Shown: piece after piece, positions 11,844-22,700 of the stretch
Layout of the letters: each line of letters opens with the position of its first letter
Numbering within the stretch: the first letter of the stretch is position 1
Assembly: GCA_027627225.1 (NCBI GenBank)
Contig: JAPFQT010000040.1
Coordinates: forward strand, 558,001 to 622,000
Direction of reading: 5' to 3'
DNA from: Congeria kusceri
Lineage: Eukaryota; Mollusca; Bivalvia; Myida; Dreissenidae
Length of the DNA: 64,000 nucleotides
Translations under genes and position numbers: made by a program
The notes under the pieces: model-generated
The model's database searches: none
What the model was told of the DNA's origin: nothing
What the model saw: only the letters and a program-made list of their open reading frames with translations

Positions 11844-12065
11844 GGGCCCATATTCACCAGTCCATTAAGAATAAAGAACAGACGTTCGCAAATATGCCGG
11901 GTACCAATGTTGTTTATGACATGAAAAATCATGCTAAATAAAGAATGCTAAAATTAGTGTTCATGAAAACTAAGTAAAATTCAAATTAATAGCCTCTTAA
12001 GACCAGAACAGTTTTAAGAACATTCTTTATTCTTAAGTCTAATAATTTGTTAGTGAATACAGGCC
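11844..12065. mobile_element. Fold-back MITE, copy 1
   Basis: The ends are inverted: GGCCCATATTCACC at about 11845 faces GTGAATACAGGCC (12053-12065). The inner parts pair as well: TTAAGAATAAAGAA on the left and TTCTTTATTCTTAA on the right. Two further copies are at 53868 and 60238. No coding. Confidence 0.6.
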
Positions 12066-12265
12066 AAGGATTTCAATTAGCCATGGAAAGAGGGCTGTTA
12101 AAATTATTTGGCCGAATGGTTTGCCCCAGTGAGTCTTGTGCATGAACCAGGTCGGTTCCTGAAAGGTCAAGGTCACACTTAGAGGTCATTTGCACTTTCA
12201 AGGATTTTAAACAACTTGACACAAATGCTTGCTTCGATGAGTTGGTTTGTCGCGTGCATGTTTTT

Positions 12266-13260
12266 GTTTGCGCCCCGAAAATTTTGTGGGGAGTATATAT
12301 CTGCTGCTTTGTCTGTCCTTTATTCCATCAATAACTCTGTCATTCCATCATTCCATCACAAATCTGCTTGTCCTGTTAGTAGCTTGACATTGATGGAGTG
12401 ATTTTAAAAATGATATATTTGTTTGATATTTGTAGTTCATATGTAATAACAAACATTTCTAAGACCCTGAAAGCAACTTTAAAGCTATAATTCTTGTAAC
12501 AGTATCTTAGTGTCTCCTTAGCGGATTTTTTATTTACCTCAAAACACTTGTATCTTAAGAGACCTCGTAAACTGTACCTTAAGTTACGCGCACAAAATCG
12601 GCCTCAGTGTGATATCGTAAGTTCTGTTTGGAAGCAGGTCGGATGCATATATAAGTCAGTTCTATTCATAGTTATCCTTTTATTCTTATGCTGTAATAAA
12701 ATCATTCAAAATTGGGTTTATGGCATTTTGTCATTTATATTATTCATTTATATTTTAGCATGTATTTGATCTATATTTAATTACTGAATCAATGAAAGTC
12801 AAGTATCAAATTCTCTAATTTTACTTTATATTCCAAAACTAAAGTGTGTATGAACGATCTTTTCTATCTTTTTTTTTTCAAAATAAGCAGATGAAACTTG
12901 CAAAATAACTTGAAAGAAGATAGATTAACATATATCTTTTGAAGGAAACACTGACATATCGACAAAATCAAAATAAATACAAGTGTCGACTTTGGAACGG
13001 TTATTAGTGCTTTGTACCCTCAAACCACTGTCAAGTCAATGTATATACATGTATTGGAGTTTTGGGCTGTAAAGCCATAAATTACTTTGTAATTAAAAAG
13101 TAGTCAATTATACCATTTACTACAATGGTTCTTATTAACTTTTATTCTATTTTAAATCATAGTGTATGGTTATTACCTTTATTGGATTGTTTTAATTTAT
13201 GTCACTATGTCTGTTGTTAGATCGTACACTCTTTAATATATAAAATTACATTGATAGCCT
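12266..13260. other. Truncated pearl left end, then nothing recognised
   Basis: Apart from the hairpin at about 12270-12320, this is AT-rich sequence without a supported gene. Confidence 0.4.
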
Positions 13261-13267
13261 CACTAGA

Positions 13268-13618
13268 CAAAGTGGCCACCGACTCTGGAAAACAGGGAAA
13301 AAGTGTGAAAAAAAGCCCTGCAGGGAAAAATCAGGGAATTTGAAATTTGGAAAGTCAGGGAAAATTCAGGGCATTTGACAAAAAGTGTTAAAATTAATCC
13401 AAGATGAAGTAGTGAAATCTATAATTTAATAAATATTTAAACAACTAACTAGTAAAAATGATAATATTTGTTTAGAATAAGGAGTTAACCATAGTAAAAG
13501 TATGTACACTCTTTGCTCTAATTGTACCGGTACTTTGACAATAAATGTCATGGAAAATCAAATTCCGTTCAGGGAAGAATTGGGTAAATGTCAGGGCATT
13601 TCAGTGTTTACCCTGCTA
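13268..13618. repeat. Purine-rich 'CAGGGAAAA' repeat
   Basis: Multiple phrases of CAGGGAAAA, CAGGGAATT and CAGGGCATTT occur in one orientation between AGTGGCCACC (13270) and GTTTACCCTGCTAG (13606). It looks like a dispersed noncoding repeat; no inverted ends that I can defend. Confidence 0.35.
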
Positions 13619-13904
13619 GATTATGATACTTCAACGTGAACTGAAATAAGTTTAAAATGCGTTAATGTGAAACACAATTTACCATGATTACTGAAAATAA
13701 CGTCTTTTTCATCATTTTGTGTATGTTAACATATGTAAGGCGTTTAAACTTTATTAACATACGTACATGTACCAGAAATCATTGTGCTATGATTAACTGA
13801 ATGTTTCGAGATAGAACAAGCACCCTGGATTATATGTATGACCCATTATTAACCATCAAGTATTGTCTGGATAGAAAAACTGTTTAACATTAAATATGTC
13901 GATT

Positions 13905-14640
13905 ATTTGATGATTAATGAACAAGGCCTACTTATCGAAATCACTCGCTTATGCCTGGTTAACATTTGCCCCTGTGGCCATACGATAAATTTGTCTACAA
14001 TTTTCCATACAATTTTTAGGCATCGTAGGTGGCTGCGCGTTATAGCGTCTTTTCTTACATTGTATACAATCTCCGTGCGATGTTTGTATAGACTTTCGGG
14101 GACAGGTGAGGGCAGTTCTGTACAGAGACCGCATGGAGGTCGCAATATGGTTCTACGGAAATCATGGGATTTGCGTACGGCTGTCCTATGGTCTCCACAA
14201 GCTTCTCACGGAAATCATTCGGTGCCACTTACCATATGTTTATGGGCTACGGGCTTACGATTTTCAAAAATGTGTGTAACTTTTCAGTGAAACAAAATCG
14301 TAGAAGCTACGGCGCTCATAAAATCGCACAGCTCCCTTAAGGCGGCTGCATGAAATTGGAGTTACGGGCAGTTGACAGGCGCCGTAGACGTTTCTTAGTC
14401 TAAGTGTAAACTAGGCTTATACTTCGATTACAAACACGTGAAATGTTCGCACGGCGTCTGTGCATTTTTTGGTTGACCACAAAAGTGCCGCAAACATACG
14501 GTCATGCGGTAAACATGTGGGAATCCTACGTTTTACCTACAAATTTGCCTACCGCACCATACATAGTGCACCACCGGTGGTGAGCGATAGCTATGTGATG
14601 ACCTTGCGTTAACATTAAAAGTATTTAACACAAGGTCGCC
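13905..14640. other. GC-richer segment of unknown identity
   Basis: This block has clearly higher GC and CpG than its flanks. A 127-residue frame on + and frames on - overlap one another, none with a recognisable motif, and none starting in good context. It could be an old mobile element or a lost exon cluster; I cannot classify it. Confidence 0.3.
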
Positions 14641-14724
14641 GTACGATAATTGTATGTCTAATGTACGACTCACGGAAGCAGCTGCGGTCTGCTCAAATTT
14701 AAAGTGCACAGCGGACGTGTTGTG

Positions 14725-14988
14725 GTGGCAGATCTGTGGTCTAGTGGTAACGCACTGGCTTCACAACTCAGGGTTTGCTGGTTCAAGTCCCCGCTACATC
14801 CTAACCTACTAATTGGGCTTTCGCATGTGACATTAAACCGTGATGCAGTGTACAAGATGCTTCACATTGGGTTCCGCTGTATCTTGCATTATCCCCCTTA
14901 ACCCAACTAACAAGTCTTCGAGGGGTGATAGCCATATGGGAGAGAATCCCGGTGCACTCTATAAAATGTACTACACACCACACACACA
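14725..14988 (+). mobile_element. tRNA-derived SINE, copy 1, with perfect target duplication
   Basis: A box TGGTCTAGTGG (14737-14747) and B box GGTTCAAGTCC (14780-14790) mark a tRNA-like head. The body contains 'CAAGTCTTCGAGG', 'CATATGGGAG' and 'GTGCACTC' and ends in a CA-rich tail. The element is bounded by an 11-bp perfect target duplication, GACGTGTTGTG, at 14714-14724 and 14989-14999. The same family is present at 59631. Confidence 0.85.
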
Positions 14989-14999
14989 GACGTGTTGTG

Positions 15000-15359
15000 A
15001 GTGTCATAGCTAACGCTGCTCGCTCCACCCCTTAAAATCCGCAAATGCTTTGTATGATATGTCTGTGTCTGATATGCCATGAACGTTTAGTTTATCAAGT
15101 ACAGTCGCATATAATTTGTTTATGATATTAGTACTTAAAACCGCCAGTTAATGTGACCCAAATGTGAAATGTATAACATGATAGTAATATGTATTTGTGA
15201 GCATAAGAAAAAATGCTTCTTTTAAAAATAAAATGAAACGATTTATTCGTCGTTTTAAGCATGTTTCCTTAGGCATGTTTCCTTAGGCCAGTTACAGACA
15301 TGACTGTCCTGGGAGGCACAAGCCAGAGGGGATCTTATCAATTGTGCGTTTATCAGTAT
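15000..15359. other. Nothing recognised
   Basis: AT-rich sequence; only a short tandem 'GCATGTTTCCTTAG' doublet near 15259-15288. Confidence 0.4.
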
Positions 15360-15560
15360 TTTCATTCATTTATTCATTTTCTCATTCATTCATTCATCCA
15401 TTCATTTGTTCATTCATTCATTCATTGACTAACTCATTGATTCATTCCTTTACTCACTCATTCATTCGTTTACTCATTCATTAATTTACCAGTTCATTCA
15501 TTCAGTTATTAATTGACTCACTAGTTCATCCATTTGTTCATTTACTCTTTCATTCATTCA
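15360..15560. repeat. (TTCA)n microsatellite
   Basis: About 200 bp of imperfect CATT/TTCA tetranucleotide repeats with substitutions such as TTCG and CTCA. Confidence 0.9.
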
Positions 15561-15784
15561 ACCACTCGTGAATCAGTCCATTCATCCATCCAGAATCAAC
15601 CCAAATCCATCAATCTCTAATGCATATACGTGGAAATATCCCGGCCAAACCCACACCTATATCGAGTCAGTCAATTCAGTGTAGTTTTTCCGTTTATACC
15701 AGATGAATGTAAATGCTCTTTATTTTCCTAAAGACCCTTGGCCCCTGTCTCTACCTTACAAAAATGTAAATTGGGCAAATGACT

Positions 15785-15960
15785 CGTATGGAATAGTTGG
15801 CAGCTGCCTGGCTATAATACTCTCTTATCCCCTGGGCGACCCAGGTTTGCTTCCCGACGGGCGCGTGTGAGTGAAGTTGGTGATGAACTTCCATCATGCA
15901 CTGCTGCATCCCTATACTCGTGATCATAGAAAATAGATATTTTCACTCGTGGCTACGCCA
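15785..15960 (+). repeat. Possible decayed tRNA-derived SINE fragment
   Basis: TCTTATCCCCTGGGCGACCC followed by AGGTTTGCTTCCCG resembles the anticodon and T-arm half of a tRNA-like SINE head with a mutated B box. The A box is not convincing. No target duplication seen. Confidence 0.3.
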
Positions 15961-16253
15961 CTCATGAAAACATCCATTTCTATGAACACTTATGAAATAA
16001 AATACCATCTTACACAGAAATAAAAATAAATTCTCTATATTATATTTTATTCTAAAAAATGGGGTTTCACTTTAATTAGTTTGTGTAACTGTAGATAAAC
16101 ACCCCAGGCCTGTTATTAAAAGTCAGTTGTGTCTATTGTGCCTATACATATTTCATACCCAAGCTATGCCCCTGAGACTGATACTTGTTCTCAGAACACC
16201 ATACTAATATAATATTCCATTAATTATATACCTTTTCGGCATATTATTGATAA

Positions 16254-16460
16254 ACAAGAAATGTCTTTAAAAAAGACAATTGGCGTTGAAATTAACATTG
16301 AGATGTCATTAAAAAATTACCTAAACAGACGGCCAAGATGATCGGTTACGTGACTTCTCAGACCCCACATTTTTTGGTCCCCACCAATATTAGGAGGCTT
16401 ATTGGACCCCAGATAATTCGGACACTATAAGGAAACTTCTCTGACCCAAAAGTGAATTTG
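16254..16460 (-). mobile_element. Repeat with CTTGTT-proximal hairpin end, copy 1
   Basis: On the minus strand the element ends in the hairpin GTCTTT-TTTA-AAAGAC followed by ATTTCTTGTT (16254-16278). Inward it has phrases shared with 54830-55110: 'GATGATCGGTTACGTGACTT' and a run of GGACC-type words. Hairpin plus CTTGT end resembles a Helitron-superfamily 3' terminus. Confidence 0.5.
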
Positions 16461-16991
16461 AGATGAATTTATTAATTTATAAATTAAATAAAATTATGCT
16501 TTGTTTAGTGGATATTACAATCATTAGTATTCCATTTTATTTGTGATGGATTAAATGCACAATAAATCACCATCGCTGTCTGTTATTCTATTTTGCCTTG
16601 TGTTTAACAAAGGTGAACTTGAATAATACTGTTAGTTGATTGTGATAAAACAGCAGTAAAATTGTGTGTTTCTGGATATGTTGAACAATATTAATTAATG
16701 TCTGAAGAAATTCTGTACCGGGTGCCTCTAGGAAGAAACGTTTACCGGAGTTAAGATTATCAACTGCTTTTATTCATGTTCTGTCTATTTATATAAATGT
16801 ATATTACAGACTAGAGACCTAGATCCACACCTAGGCTTTTGAAGTTGTAAATATGCATTTCAATAATTTCCAAATACGATCGCGTTTGTATCATAAAAGT
16901 AGCCACGGAAACAGAAAACGCTTGTAGCGAATACGCTTCCCCTTAGCCAAATGTTGAATACATTATGTTTTTGCTAACAAAAAAACAATAG
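16461..16991. other. Nothing recognised
   Basis: AT-rich, no supported feature. Confidence 0.4.
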
Positions 16992-16999
16992 GTATATAA

Positions 17000-17912
17000 T
17001 AGGGATGGAACCGAATACTGAAATCAATATCTGTTTTGTAAATACTACTATATATGGCACTCTGTCCGAATATTTACCTAGCCGGAATATGTGTACTACG
17101 TGTACATAGTTGTTTTACCTTGTTTCAGTGGTAAATGAGCGATATAACTTAGTGAGTGTTGGGCAAAAATAAAGAAATGTAAGATATTGTTAAATGTACT
17201 GTTAATTAATTTGTTAATAGCTCTTTTTTTTAGAACCATGAAGTTTGTATCTGCTGTGCAGATTACAAGTTGCCTGGGTTTTGTCTAATGACCGCGTGAA
17301 GTACTTCCAAGCATGTCATGGTGGCATTGTTTATTAATAAAGACTACTGTGTAATATACGGTGTTGATAAAATGGAGAATAATTTACAAATGACATATTT
17401 TAAGATTGGCCAGATCATGCAAATTTTGTTGAAGAAATTGATTGGCTGATAATGGATTCATGTTGATTGGTTTACTTAGAGAGTAACTGTAATTGACTGT
17501 AAACAAATTAACCGTATAGATGTCAATTAAGGATAATAAAACAATGTACGCCTTGTGCAAACTGTTAAACCTTTATCACAACATTTGTGCAATAAATGCG
17601 TCATATTCGCGCCTCCTACAAACCGTTAAATCGCGGCCCTTGTAAAGACGTGGCCCCCCTGCCAATTATCTCTTGTCGTTAATTGGACATGCTTGGCATG
17701 TGTTGTAAAAATGTTACACTGCCCCAGCCCACTTGCTAGGCAGGAAATACGACTGGAATTCATGTTAACTTTGCAATCAAACTAGAAAAAAAACATGATT
17801 TTTTAAAGAAATTTGTTCTTTAAACAAATTTGAAAATCGAATATTCGTATTCATTTTTTATATTCGAATATTATCTGATATTCGAATATTCGAGTATTCG
17901 GTCCCATCCCTA
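17000..17912. mobile_element. hAT-like non-autonomous element with perfect 8-bp TSD
   Basis: The 20-bp ends are TAGGGATGGAACCGAATACT (17000-17019) and, inverted, TAGGGATGGGACCGAATACT (17893-17912), one mismatch. An identical 8-bp duplication GTATATAA flanks both sides (16992-16999, 17913-17920). An 8-bp duplication and TAGGG-type ends fit the hAT superfamily. The 913-bp interior has no transposase frame. The inner right end is rich in CGAATATT words. Confidence 0.85.
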
Positions 17913-18074
17913 GTATATAATAATAATAAATATCGTATCTTTATTGCACGCTATGACTCATGAATACTCAAAAACGAGTTGTATAAAGGAAAAATTAATC
18001 CAATCAAAATAATAAAGTAAATGATATTTAAAATCGAAATAAAAAAAAATCGTGCAATGGCTAAATGATTGCAG

Positions 18075-18185
18075 CTGTACTTGTGTTGTTACTGTTGGGG
18101 CTGTTGCTGTTGTTGCTGTTGTTGCTGCTACTACTGTTGATGGTCTGATGTTGTGGGTGGTTGTGCATGAGTGTTGTTGTTAATG
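18075..18185. repeat. GTT/GCT trinucleotide microsatellite
   Basis: About 100 bp of GTTGCTGTTGTTGCT-type triplets. Confidence 0.8.
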
Positions 18186-18244
18186 GATCCAACTTTTAGC
18201 GGTTTAAAGTGAAGTCTTTAATAAAATGAACGTTCAACCAGTTT

Positions 18245-18589
18245 TGTGTCGCCTGACTAGGCAACATATAGGGGTTACTTATGTCGACAGTGGTGTCGGC
18301 GGCGGCGGCCCCTTTCGATTGTGCGGCGCATAACTCTTAGACTATTAGTCAGGCGACATAAAGGGGTTACTTATGTTGTCGGCGGCAGCCCCTTTCGCTT
18401 GTCCGGAGCATAATTCTTAAGACTATTAAAGCTCTCAACATGAAAGTTCATAGGTAGATAGATCTCATTGAGGGGAAGTGCAGTGCACAAAAACCGTTAC
18501 TCTGCACCTCATACCTTAAGTGCTTCTTCATTTGGATTCACATAAGCTATCCGGCGTCAGGTGACACATTCGACTTGCGGAGTTCTAGT
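18245..18589 (+). mobile_element. Helentron-like element with GTGTCGCCTGAC subterminal IRs
   Basis: GTGTCGCCTGAC (18246-18257) is complementary to GTCAGGTGACAC (18556-18567) with one mismatch. The right end finishes AGTTCTAGT (18581-18589). The left part (hairpin, GTCGGCGGCGG tract, CCCCTTTCG) is present twice, at 18254 and 18350. Internal sequence from about 18420 is type-A pearl core. A sibling is at 44759-45115. Confidence 0.65.
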
Positions 18590-18635
18590 ATTTGTTTAGG
18601 AGTGAATAGGTATATAATTCATGATGCTGTAAAGC

Positions 18636-18668
18636 AAACAAGAAATATCTTTAAAAAAGATATTAAGC
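18636..18668 (-). repeat. Isolated terminal hairpin, ATCTTT variant
   Basis: AACAAGAAATATCTTTAAAA followed by AAGATATT: the same terminus as at 16254, but the outer stem pair G-C is replaced by A-T on both arms, so pairing is kept. Confidence 0.55.
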
Positions 18669-18792
18669 ATCAGTGGTAATTTTGCAAATAAAGATTTTAA
18701 ATTAAACTTCAGCATAAATATTCACAGCAATATAGCTAAGACTAGATCTGAATGGCATACAATACTCAAATAGCAAACAATACTGGTAGATT

Positions 18793-18898
18793 ACGCCTCC
18801 TGACACACCATTATATAAATTCTATATGTTCTTTTGTGATTGCCCACGCCTCCTGACACACCATTATATAAATTCTATATGTTCTTTTGTGATTGCCC
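18793..18898. repeat. Perfect 53-bp tandem duplication
   Basis: Two identical 53-bp copies (18793-18845 and 18846-18898) beginning ACGCCTCCTGACACACCATT, at the left edge of a pearl-like array. Confidence 0.9.
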
Positions 18899-20190
18899 AT
18901 CGTCCGTGCGTGCGTCCGTCTTCAACTTTTCATTCAAACAACATCTCCTCCTAAACCACTTGGCAGATTTTCACCAAACTTCACAGGAATTATCATTGGG
19001 TGACCCTCGTTCAAAGTTGTTCAAATCGTTACAGTCCGCTGCATATGTAGGTCACCAGAGCTAAAAATAGATTTTAAAAGTGTAAACTTGAAAAATCTTC
19101 TCTGAAACCGCAGGGTCCAGAGGTTTCATATTTGGTATGTAACATCCTATAGTGGTCCTCTACAAAGATTGTTCAAATTATGCCCCTGGGTTCAAAACAG
19201 GCCACGCCCTGGGGATCACATGGTTTAAGTAGAATATATAGCAACATGACTTAAAAATTCTTCTCTGAAACCACAAGGCCCAGAGGTTTCGTATTTGGTA
19301 AGTAACATCCTATAGTGGTCCTCTACAAAGATTGTTCAAATGATGCCCTTGATGTCAGAACTGGCCACGTCTCGGGCGTCACATGGTTTGTATAGAATAT
19401 ATAGCAAAATGACTTAAAAAATCTCCTCTGAAACTGCAAGGCCCAGAAGTTTCATATTTAGAATGTAGCATTCTATAGTGGTACTCTACAAAGATTGTTC
19501 AAATTATGCCCCTGGGGTCAAAACTGGCCACACCCTGGGGTCACATGGTTTAGGAAAACTTAAATAGCAAAATGTCTTTAAAAATCTCGTCTAAAACCAC
19601 AAGGCGGACAGGTTTCATATTTGGTATGTAACATCCTATAGTTGTCCTCTACAAATATTGTTCAATTTATGCCCCTGGGGTCAAAACTGGCCACGCCCCG
19701 GGGGTCACATGCTTTATAATGACTAAAATAGCAATATGACTTTTAAAATCTTCTCCTCAGAAACCGCACAGCCCAAAGGTTTCTTATGTGGTTTGTGACT
19801 TTGTATAGTGGTCCTCTACGAAGATTTTCAAATGATGCCCCTGGGGTCAAAACTGGAATGTCAGAGGGTCACATGGTTTTATATAAACTTGAATAGCAAA
19901 ATGCCTTTCTCCTCGGAAACCCCAAGGCCCAGAGGTTTCGTATTTAGTATGTAACATCCTATAGTGGTTCTCTACAAATATTGTTCAAATTATGCCCCAT
20001 GGGTAAAAAATGTTGACACCCCAGGGGTCACATGGTTTATATAGACTTAAATAGCAAAATGACTTTAAAATTCTTCTCTGAAACGGCAAGGCCTAGAGGT
20101 TTCATATTTGGTACGTAACATTGCATAGTGGTCCTCTTCGAAGATTGTTCAAATTATGCCACTGGGGTCAAATTCAGCCACACAAAACAT
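18899..20190 (+). mobile_element. Pearl-like array, seven cores of about 163 bp
   Basis: It opens with a GTCCGTGCGTGCGTCCGTC tract (18902-18920). Cores begin with CTCTGAAACC near 19099, 19262, 19425, 19588, 19750, 19912 and 20072, each containing 'GGTTTCATATTTGG', 'ATAGTGGTCCTCTACAAAG' and 'GGGGTCACATGGTTT'. No reading frame persists. The right terminus is not clear. Confidence 0.7.
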
Positions 20191-20639
20191 GAGGCATAAA
20201 CGGTAATATATACATCGACAAGCCGGAACATACACAGCAAGAAACTGTATTAACTAGTACATTTCTGTTTGAAGTATGCATGCGTCTAAATATGTTAAAC
20301 TATTTATGGCTAGATAAATCTTGTTGAGGTGTAAAAAATACATGTATGTCGACAACGTTATTCGGCGTAGCTGTCTAAGATCACTTTTGACCCAGATTTT
20401 CTTGCGATAATTATGCAGCGGGAAAATTGAATGCCAATAGAATTGGGAAAATTTTCTAATGCTAGGGAATGCAAACTTCAAACAATGGTTTAACGTATCC
20501 CAATAACTGTTGCATACTTTTGGTGATAAAAAATTTACATAATTGTTTACATATGCGGTTAAAATGAAGTTATAAACATATCTTCAATGTATACTCTAGA
20601 ACTGAGCATAAATATGAACGTATTTTCTTATTGTATGTC
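20191..20639. other. Nothing recognised
   Basis: AT-rich sequence left of the LINE. No LINE 5' UTR or endonuclease-domain sequence is seen here. Confidence 0.45.
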
Positions 20640-22610
20640 ATGAATAGAATATTATATTCTTCGTGGGGCATGTACGAAGGCATCAAGAAAGCCATGGGCC
20701 CCCCTAAGAAGGTTACAGCGCCACTGAAGTCTGCCACGGGTGAGACCATCCAGGACAAGGGCAAGCAGATGGAGAGATGGGTGGAACACTATTCCGAACT
20801 ATACTCCAGACAGAACCAAGTTACAGACGATGCCCTTGCTGCCATTGTAAGCCTCCCTCTCATGGCTGAACTGGACGAGAAACCCACTGTGGCAGAACTG
20901 AAGAAGGCCATTGAGAGCCTGTCCTCAGGGAAAGCGCCTGGGAAGGATGGCATACCACCAGAAGTCATCAAGTGCGGTGACAGTACACTGAGGAAACATC
21001 TGTACGACCTCCTCTGTCAGTGCTGGGAGGAAGGAGCAGTACCTCAGGACATGAGAGACGCCAACATCGTTACCTTGTACAAGAACAAGGGTGATAGAAG
21101 CGACTGTAACAACTACAGAGGAATATCTCTCCTGAGCATCGTAGGCAAAGTCTTCGCACGTGTCGTCCTGAACAGACTGCAGAAGCTTGCTGACAGAGTA
21201 TACCCAGAGTCACAATGCGGGTTCCGCTCGGGAAGATCAACCATTGACATGGTCTTCACCATCAGGCAACTGCAAGAGAAGTGCAGAGAGCAGCACAAGC
21301 CCCTCTTTCTGGCCTTCATAGACCTGACCAAGGCGTTCGACCTTGTCAGCAGGGATGGGCTCTTCACAGTCCTAGCAAAGATTGGCTGCCCACCGAGACT
21401 CCTGAGCATGATCAAGTCGTTCCATGACGACATGAAAGGCACAGTTCAATATGACGGCTTGACGTCAGATGCCTTCGACATCCGCAGTGGCGTCAAACAG
21501 GGCTGTGTCCTCGCTCCCACTCTCTTTGGCATCTTCTTTGCCGTCCTGCTGAAGCACGCCTTCGGATCATCGACCGAAGGTGTTTACCTCCACACTCGGT
21601 CAGACGGCCGACTGTTCAACCTGGCTCGCCTAAAAGCAAAGAGCAAGGTCCGGGAGGTAACCATCAGAGACATGCTGTTTGCAGATGACGCTGCTCTGGC
21701 CACCCACACAGAAGAAGAGCTACAGAGCCTGATGGACCGATTCGCAAAGGCATGCGACGAGCTCAGCCTGACAATCAGCCTGAAGAAGACAAATGTGATG
21801 GCCCAAGATGCTGAACCACCTTGTATCACCATCAACGACTATGAACTAGAGGTCGCCAGCCAGTTCACATACCTTGGCTCCACTATCACCGACAATCTCT
21901 CACTGGAAGCAGAGATCAACAAGAGGATCGGCAAGGCATCCACAACCTTGGCCAGGTTGTCGCAAAGAGTGTGGAACAACAGCATGCTGTCGATAAACAC
22001 CAAGTTCAGTGTGTATCGTGCCTGCGTGCTAAGCACTCTCTTGTATGCCAGCGAAACCTGGTCTCTGTACTCCTCGCAGGAGAGGAGGCTGAGTGCCTTC
22101 CACATGCGCTGCCTCCGTCGCATACTCTGGATTACATGGAACGATCGTGTGACAAACAACGAGGTGCTGATGCGAGCCAAGATCCCCAGCATGGTCACTC
22201 TCCTCCGTCAGCGTCGCCTTCGATGGCTGGGCCATGTGCGTCGAATGGACGATGGCCGGATCCCCAAAGACATCCTCTACGCAGAGCTTGCCTCCGGCAA
22301 GAGAACAACGGGACGGCCACATCTCCGCTTCAAGGATGTCTGCAAGCGTGACCTGAAAGCACTCGACATTGACCTGAACACCTGGGAAGAGCTTGCTCAG
22401 GACAGATCCAGCTGGAGACACACTGTAACCACTGGACTGAAAGCTGGCGAGGCGAAACTCCGCCAGCTTGCAGATGACAAGCGAGCTCAGAGAAAGAGCA
22501 AGCAACTGCATCCTGCAGCAGACTCAACCTACAATTGCACCAAGTGCAACAGAGACTGTCACTCCCGTGTGGGTCTGTACAGCCACAGCAGACGCTGCAT
22601 GACCAACTAA
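20640..22610 (+). CDS. Non-LTR retrotransposon reverse transcriptase, 5'-truncated
   Basis: An RNA-templated DNA polymerase used for target-primed reverse transcription. The first in-frame ATG is 20640; element-like sequence starts at about 20660. In residues counted from 20631: motif GKAPGKDGIPPEVI (100-113), YKNKGDRSDCNNYRGISL (150-167), motif A with FIDLTKAFD (D231), motif B GVKQGCVLAPTLF (287-299), motif C FADD (D352, D353), thumb-side YLGSTI (414-419), WLGHVRRM (532-539), GRPHLRFKDVCKRDL (561-575) and a C-terminal C2HC zinc finger (C636, C639, H652, C656). All RT catalytic Asp residues are present and there is no stop in 657 codons, so the copy is young. The upstream APE endonuclease expected for this RTE/CR1-type group is absent. 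GC content is about 54%, far above the flanks. Clade assignment (RTE-like) is tentative. Confidence 0.93.
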   Translation: MNRILYSSWGMYEGIKKAMGPPKKVTAPLKSATGETIQDKGKQMERWVEHYSELYSRQNQVTDDALAAIVSLPLMAELDEKPTVAELKKAIESLSSGKAPGKDGIPPEVIKCGDSTLRKHLYDLLCQCWEEGAVPQDMRDANIVTLYKNKGDRSDCNNYRGISLLSIVGKVFARVVLNRLQKLADRVYPESQCGFRSGRSTIDMVFTIRQLQEKCREQHKPLFLAFIDLTKAFDLVSRDGLFTVLAKIGCPPRLLSMIKSFHDDMKGTVQYDGLTSDAFDIRSGVKQGCVLAPTLFGIFFAVLLKHAFGSSTEGVYLHTRSDGRLFNLARLKAKSKVREVTIRDMLFADDAALATHTEEELQSLMDRFAKACDELSLTISLKKTNVMAQDAEPPCITINDYELEVASQFTYLGSTITDNLSLEAEINKRIGKASTTLARLSQRVWNNSMLSINTKFSVYRACVLSTLLYASETWSLYSSQERRLSAFHMRCLRRILWITWNDRVTNNEVLMRAKIPSMVTLLRQRRLRWLGHVRRMDDGRIPKDILYAELASGKRTTGRPHLRFKDVCKRDLKALDIDLNTWEELAQDRSSWRHTVTTGLKAGEAKLRQLADDKRAQRKSKQLHPAADSTYNCTKCNRDCHSRVGLYSHSRRCMTN

Positions 22611-22700
22611 AACATATCCAAGGGGCGCCAATCCATTGTCTTCCGAGACTTAAGGATGCCAATGATTAATTCCCAGAATTAATCCACTATTTTGTTTAGC
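22611..22700 (+). mobile_element. LINE 3' UTR, boundary uncertain
   Basis: A short GC-richer tail follows the stop; 'GGATGCCAATGATTAATTC' near 22654 may be the 3' end. There is no poly-A tail and no target duplication that I can see. Confidence 0.4.

Larger units (their letters stand above)
11018..12265 (+). repeat. Diverged pearl-like core array, interrupted by two insertions
   Basis: Direct units of about 150-170 bp carry 'ACAAATGTTTGCCTCA', 'CATGAACCAGGTC' and 'AGGTCAAGGTCACACTTAGA'. Units begin near 11120, 11240 and 12220. The unit starting at 11240 is split by the TTAA element (11261-11749), and a fold-back MITE lies at 11844-12065. A new left-end hairpin (GCGCCCCGAAAATTTTG, then TGTCTGTCC) starts near 12270 and is truncated. 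Confidence 0.55.

Noticed and set aside
13907..14290. 127-codon plus-strand frame
   Set aside because: No motif; a minus-strand frame overlaps it and neither has support. Reported only as a GC-rich block.
14725..14800. Possible functional tRNA gene
   Set aside because: The A and B boxes are good but the acceptor and anticodon stems do not pair, and the sequence continues into a SINE body with a target duplication.
21113..22511. Several minus-strand and alternative frames of 100-160 codons
   Set aside because: Shadows of the reverse-transcriptase gene; they lack motifs and only the plus frame carries the catalytic blocks.
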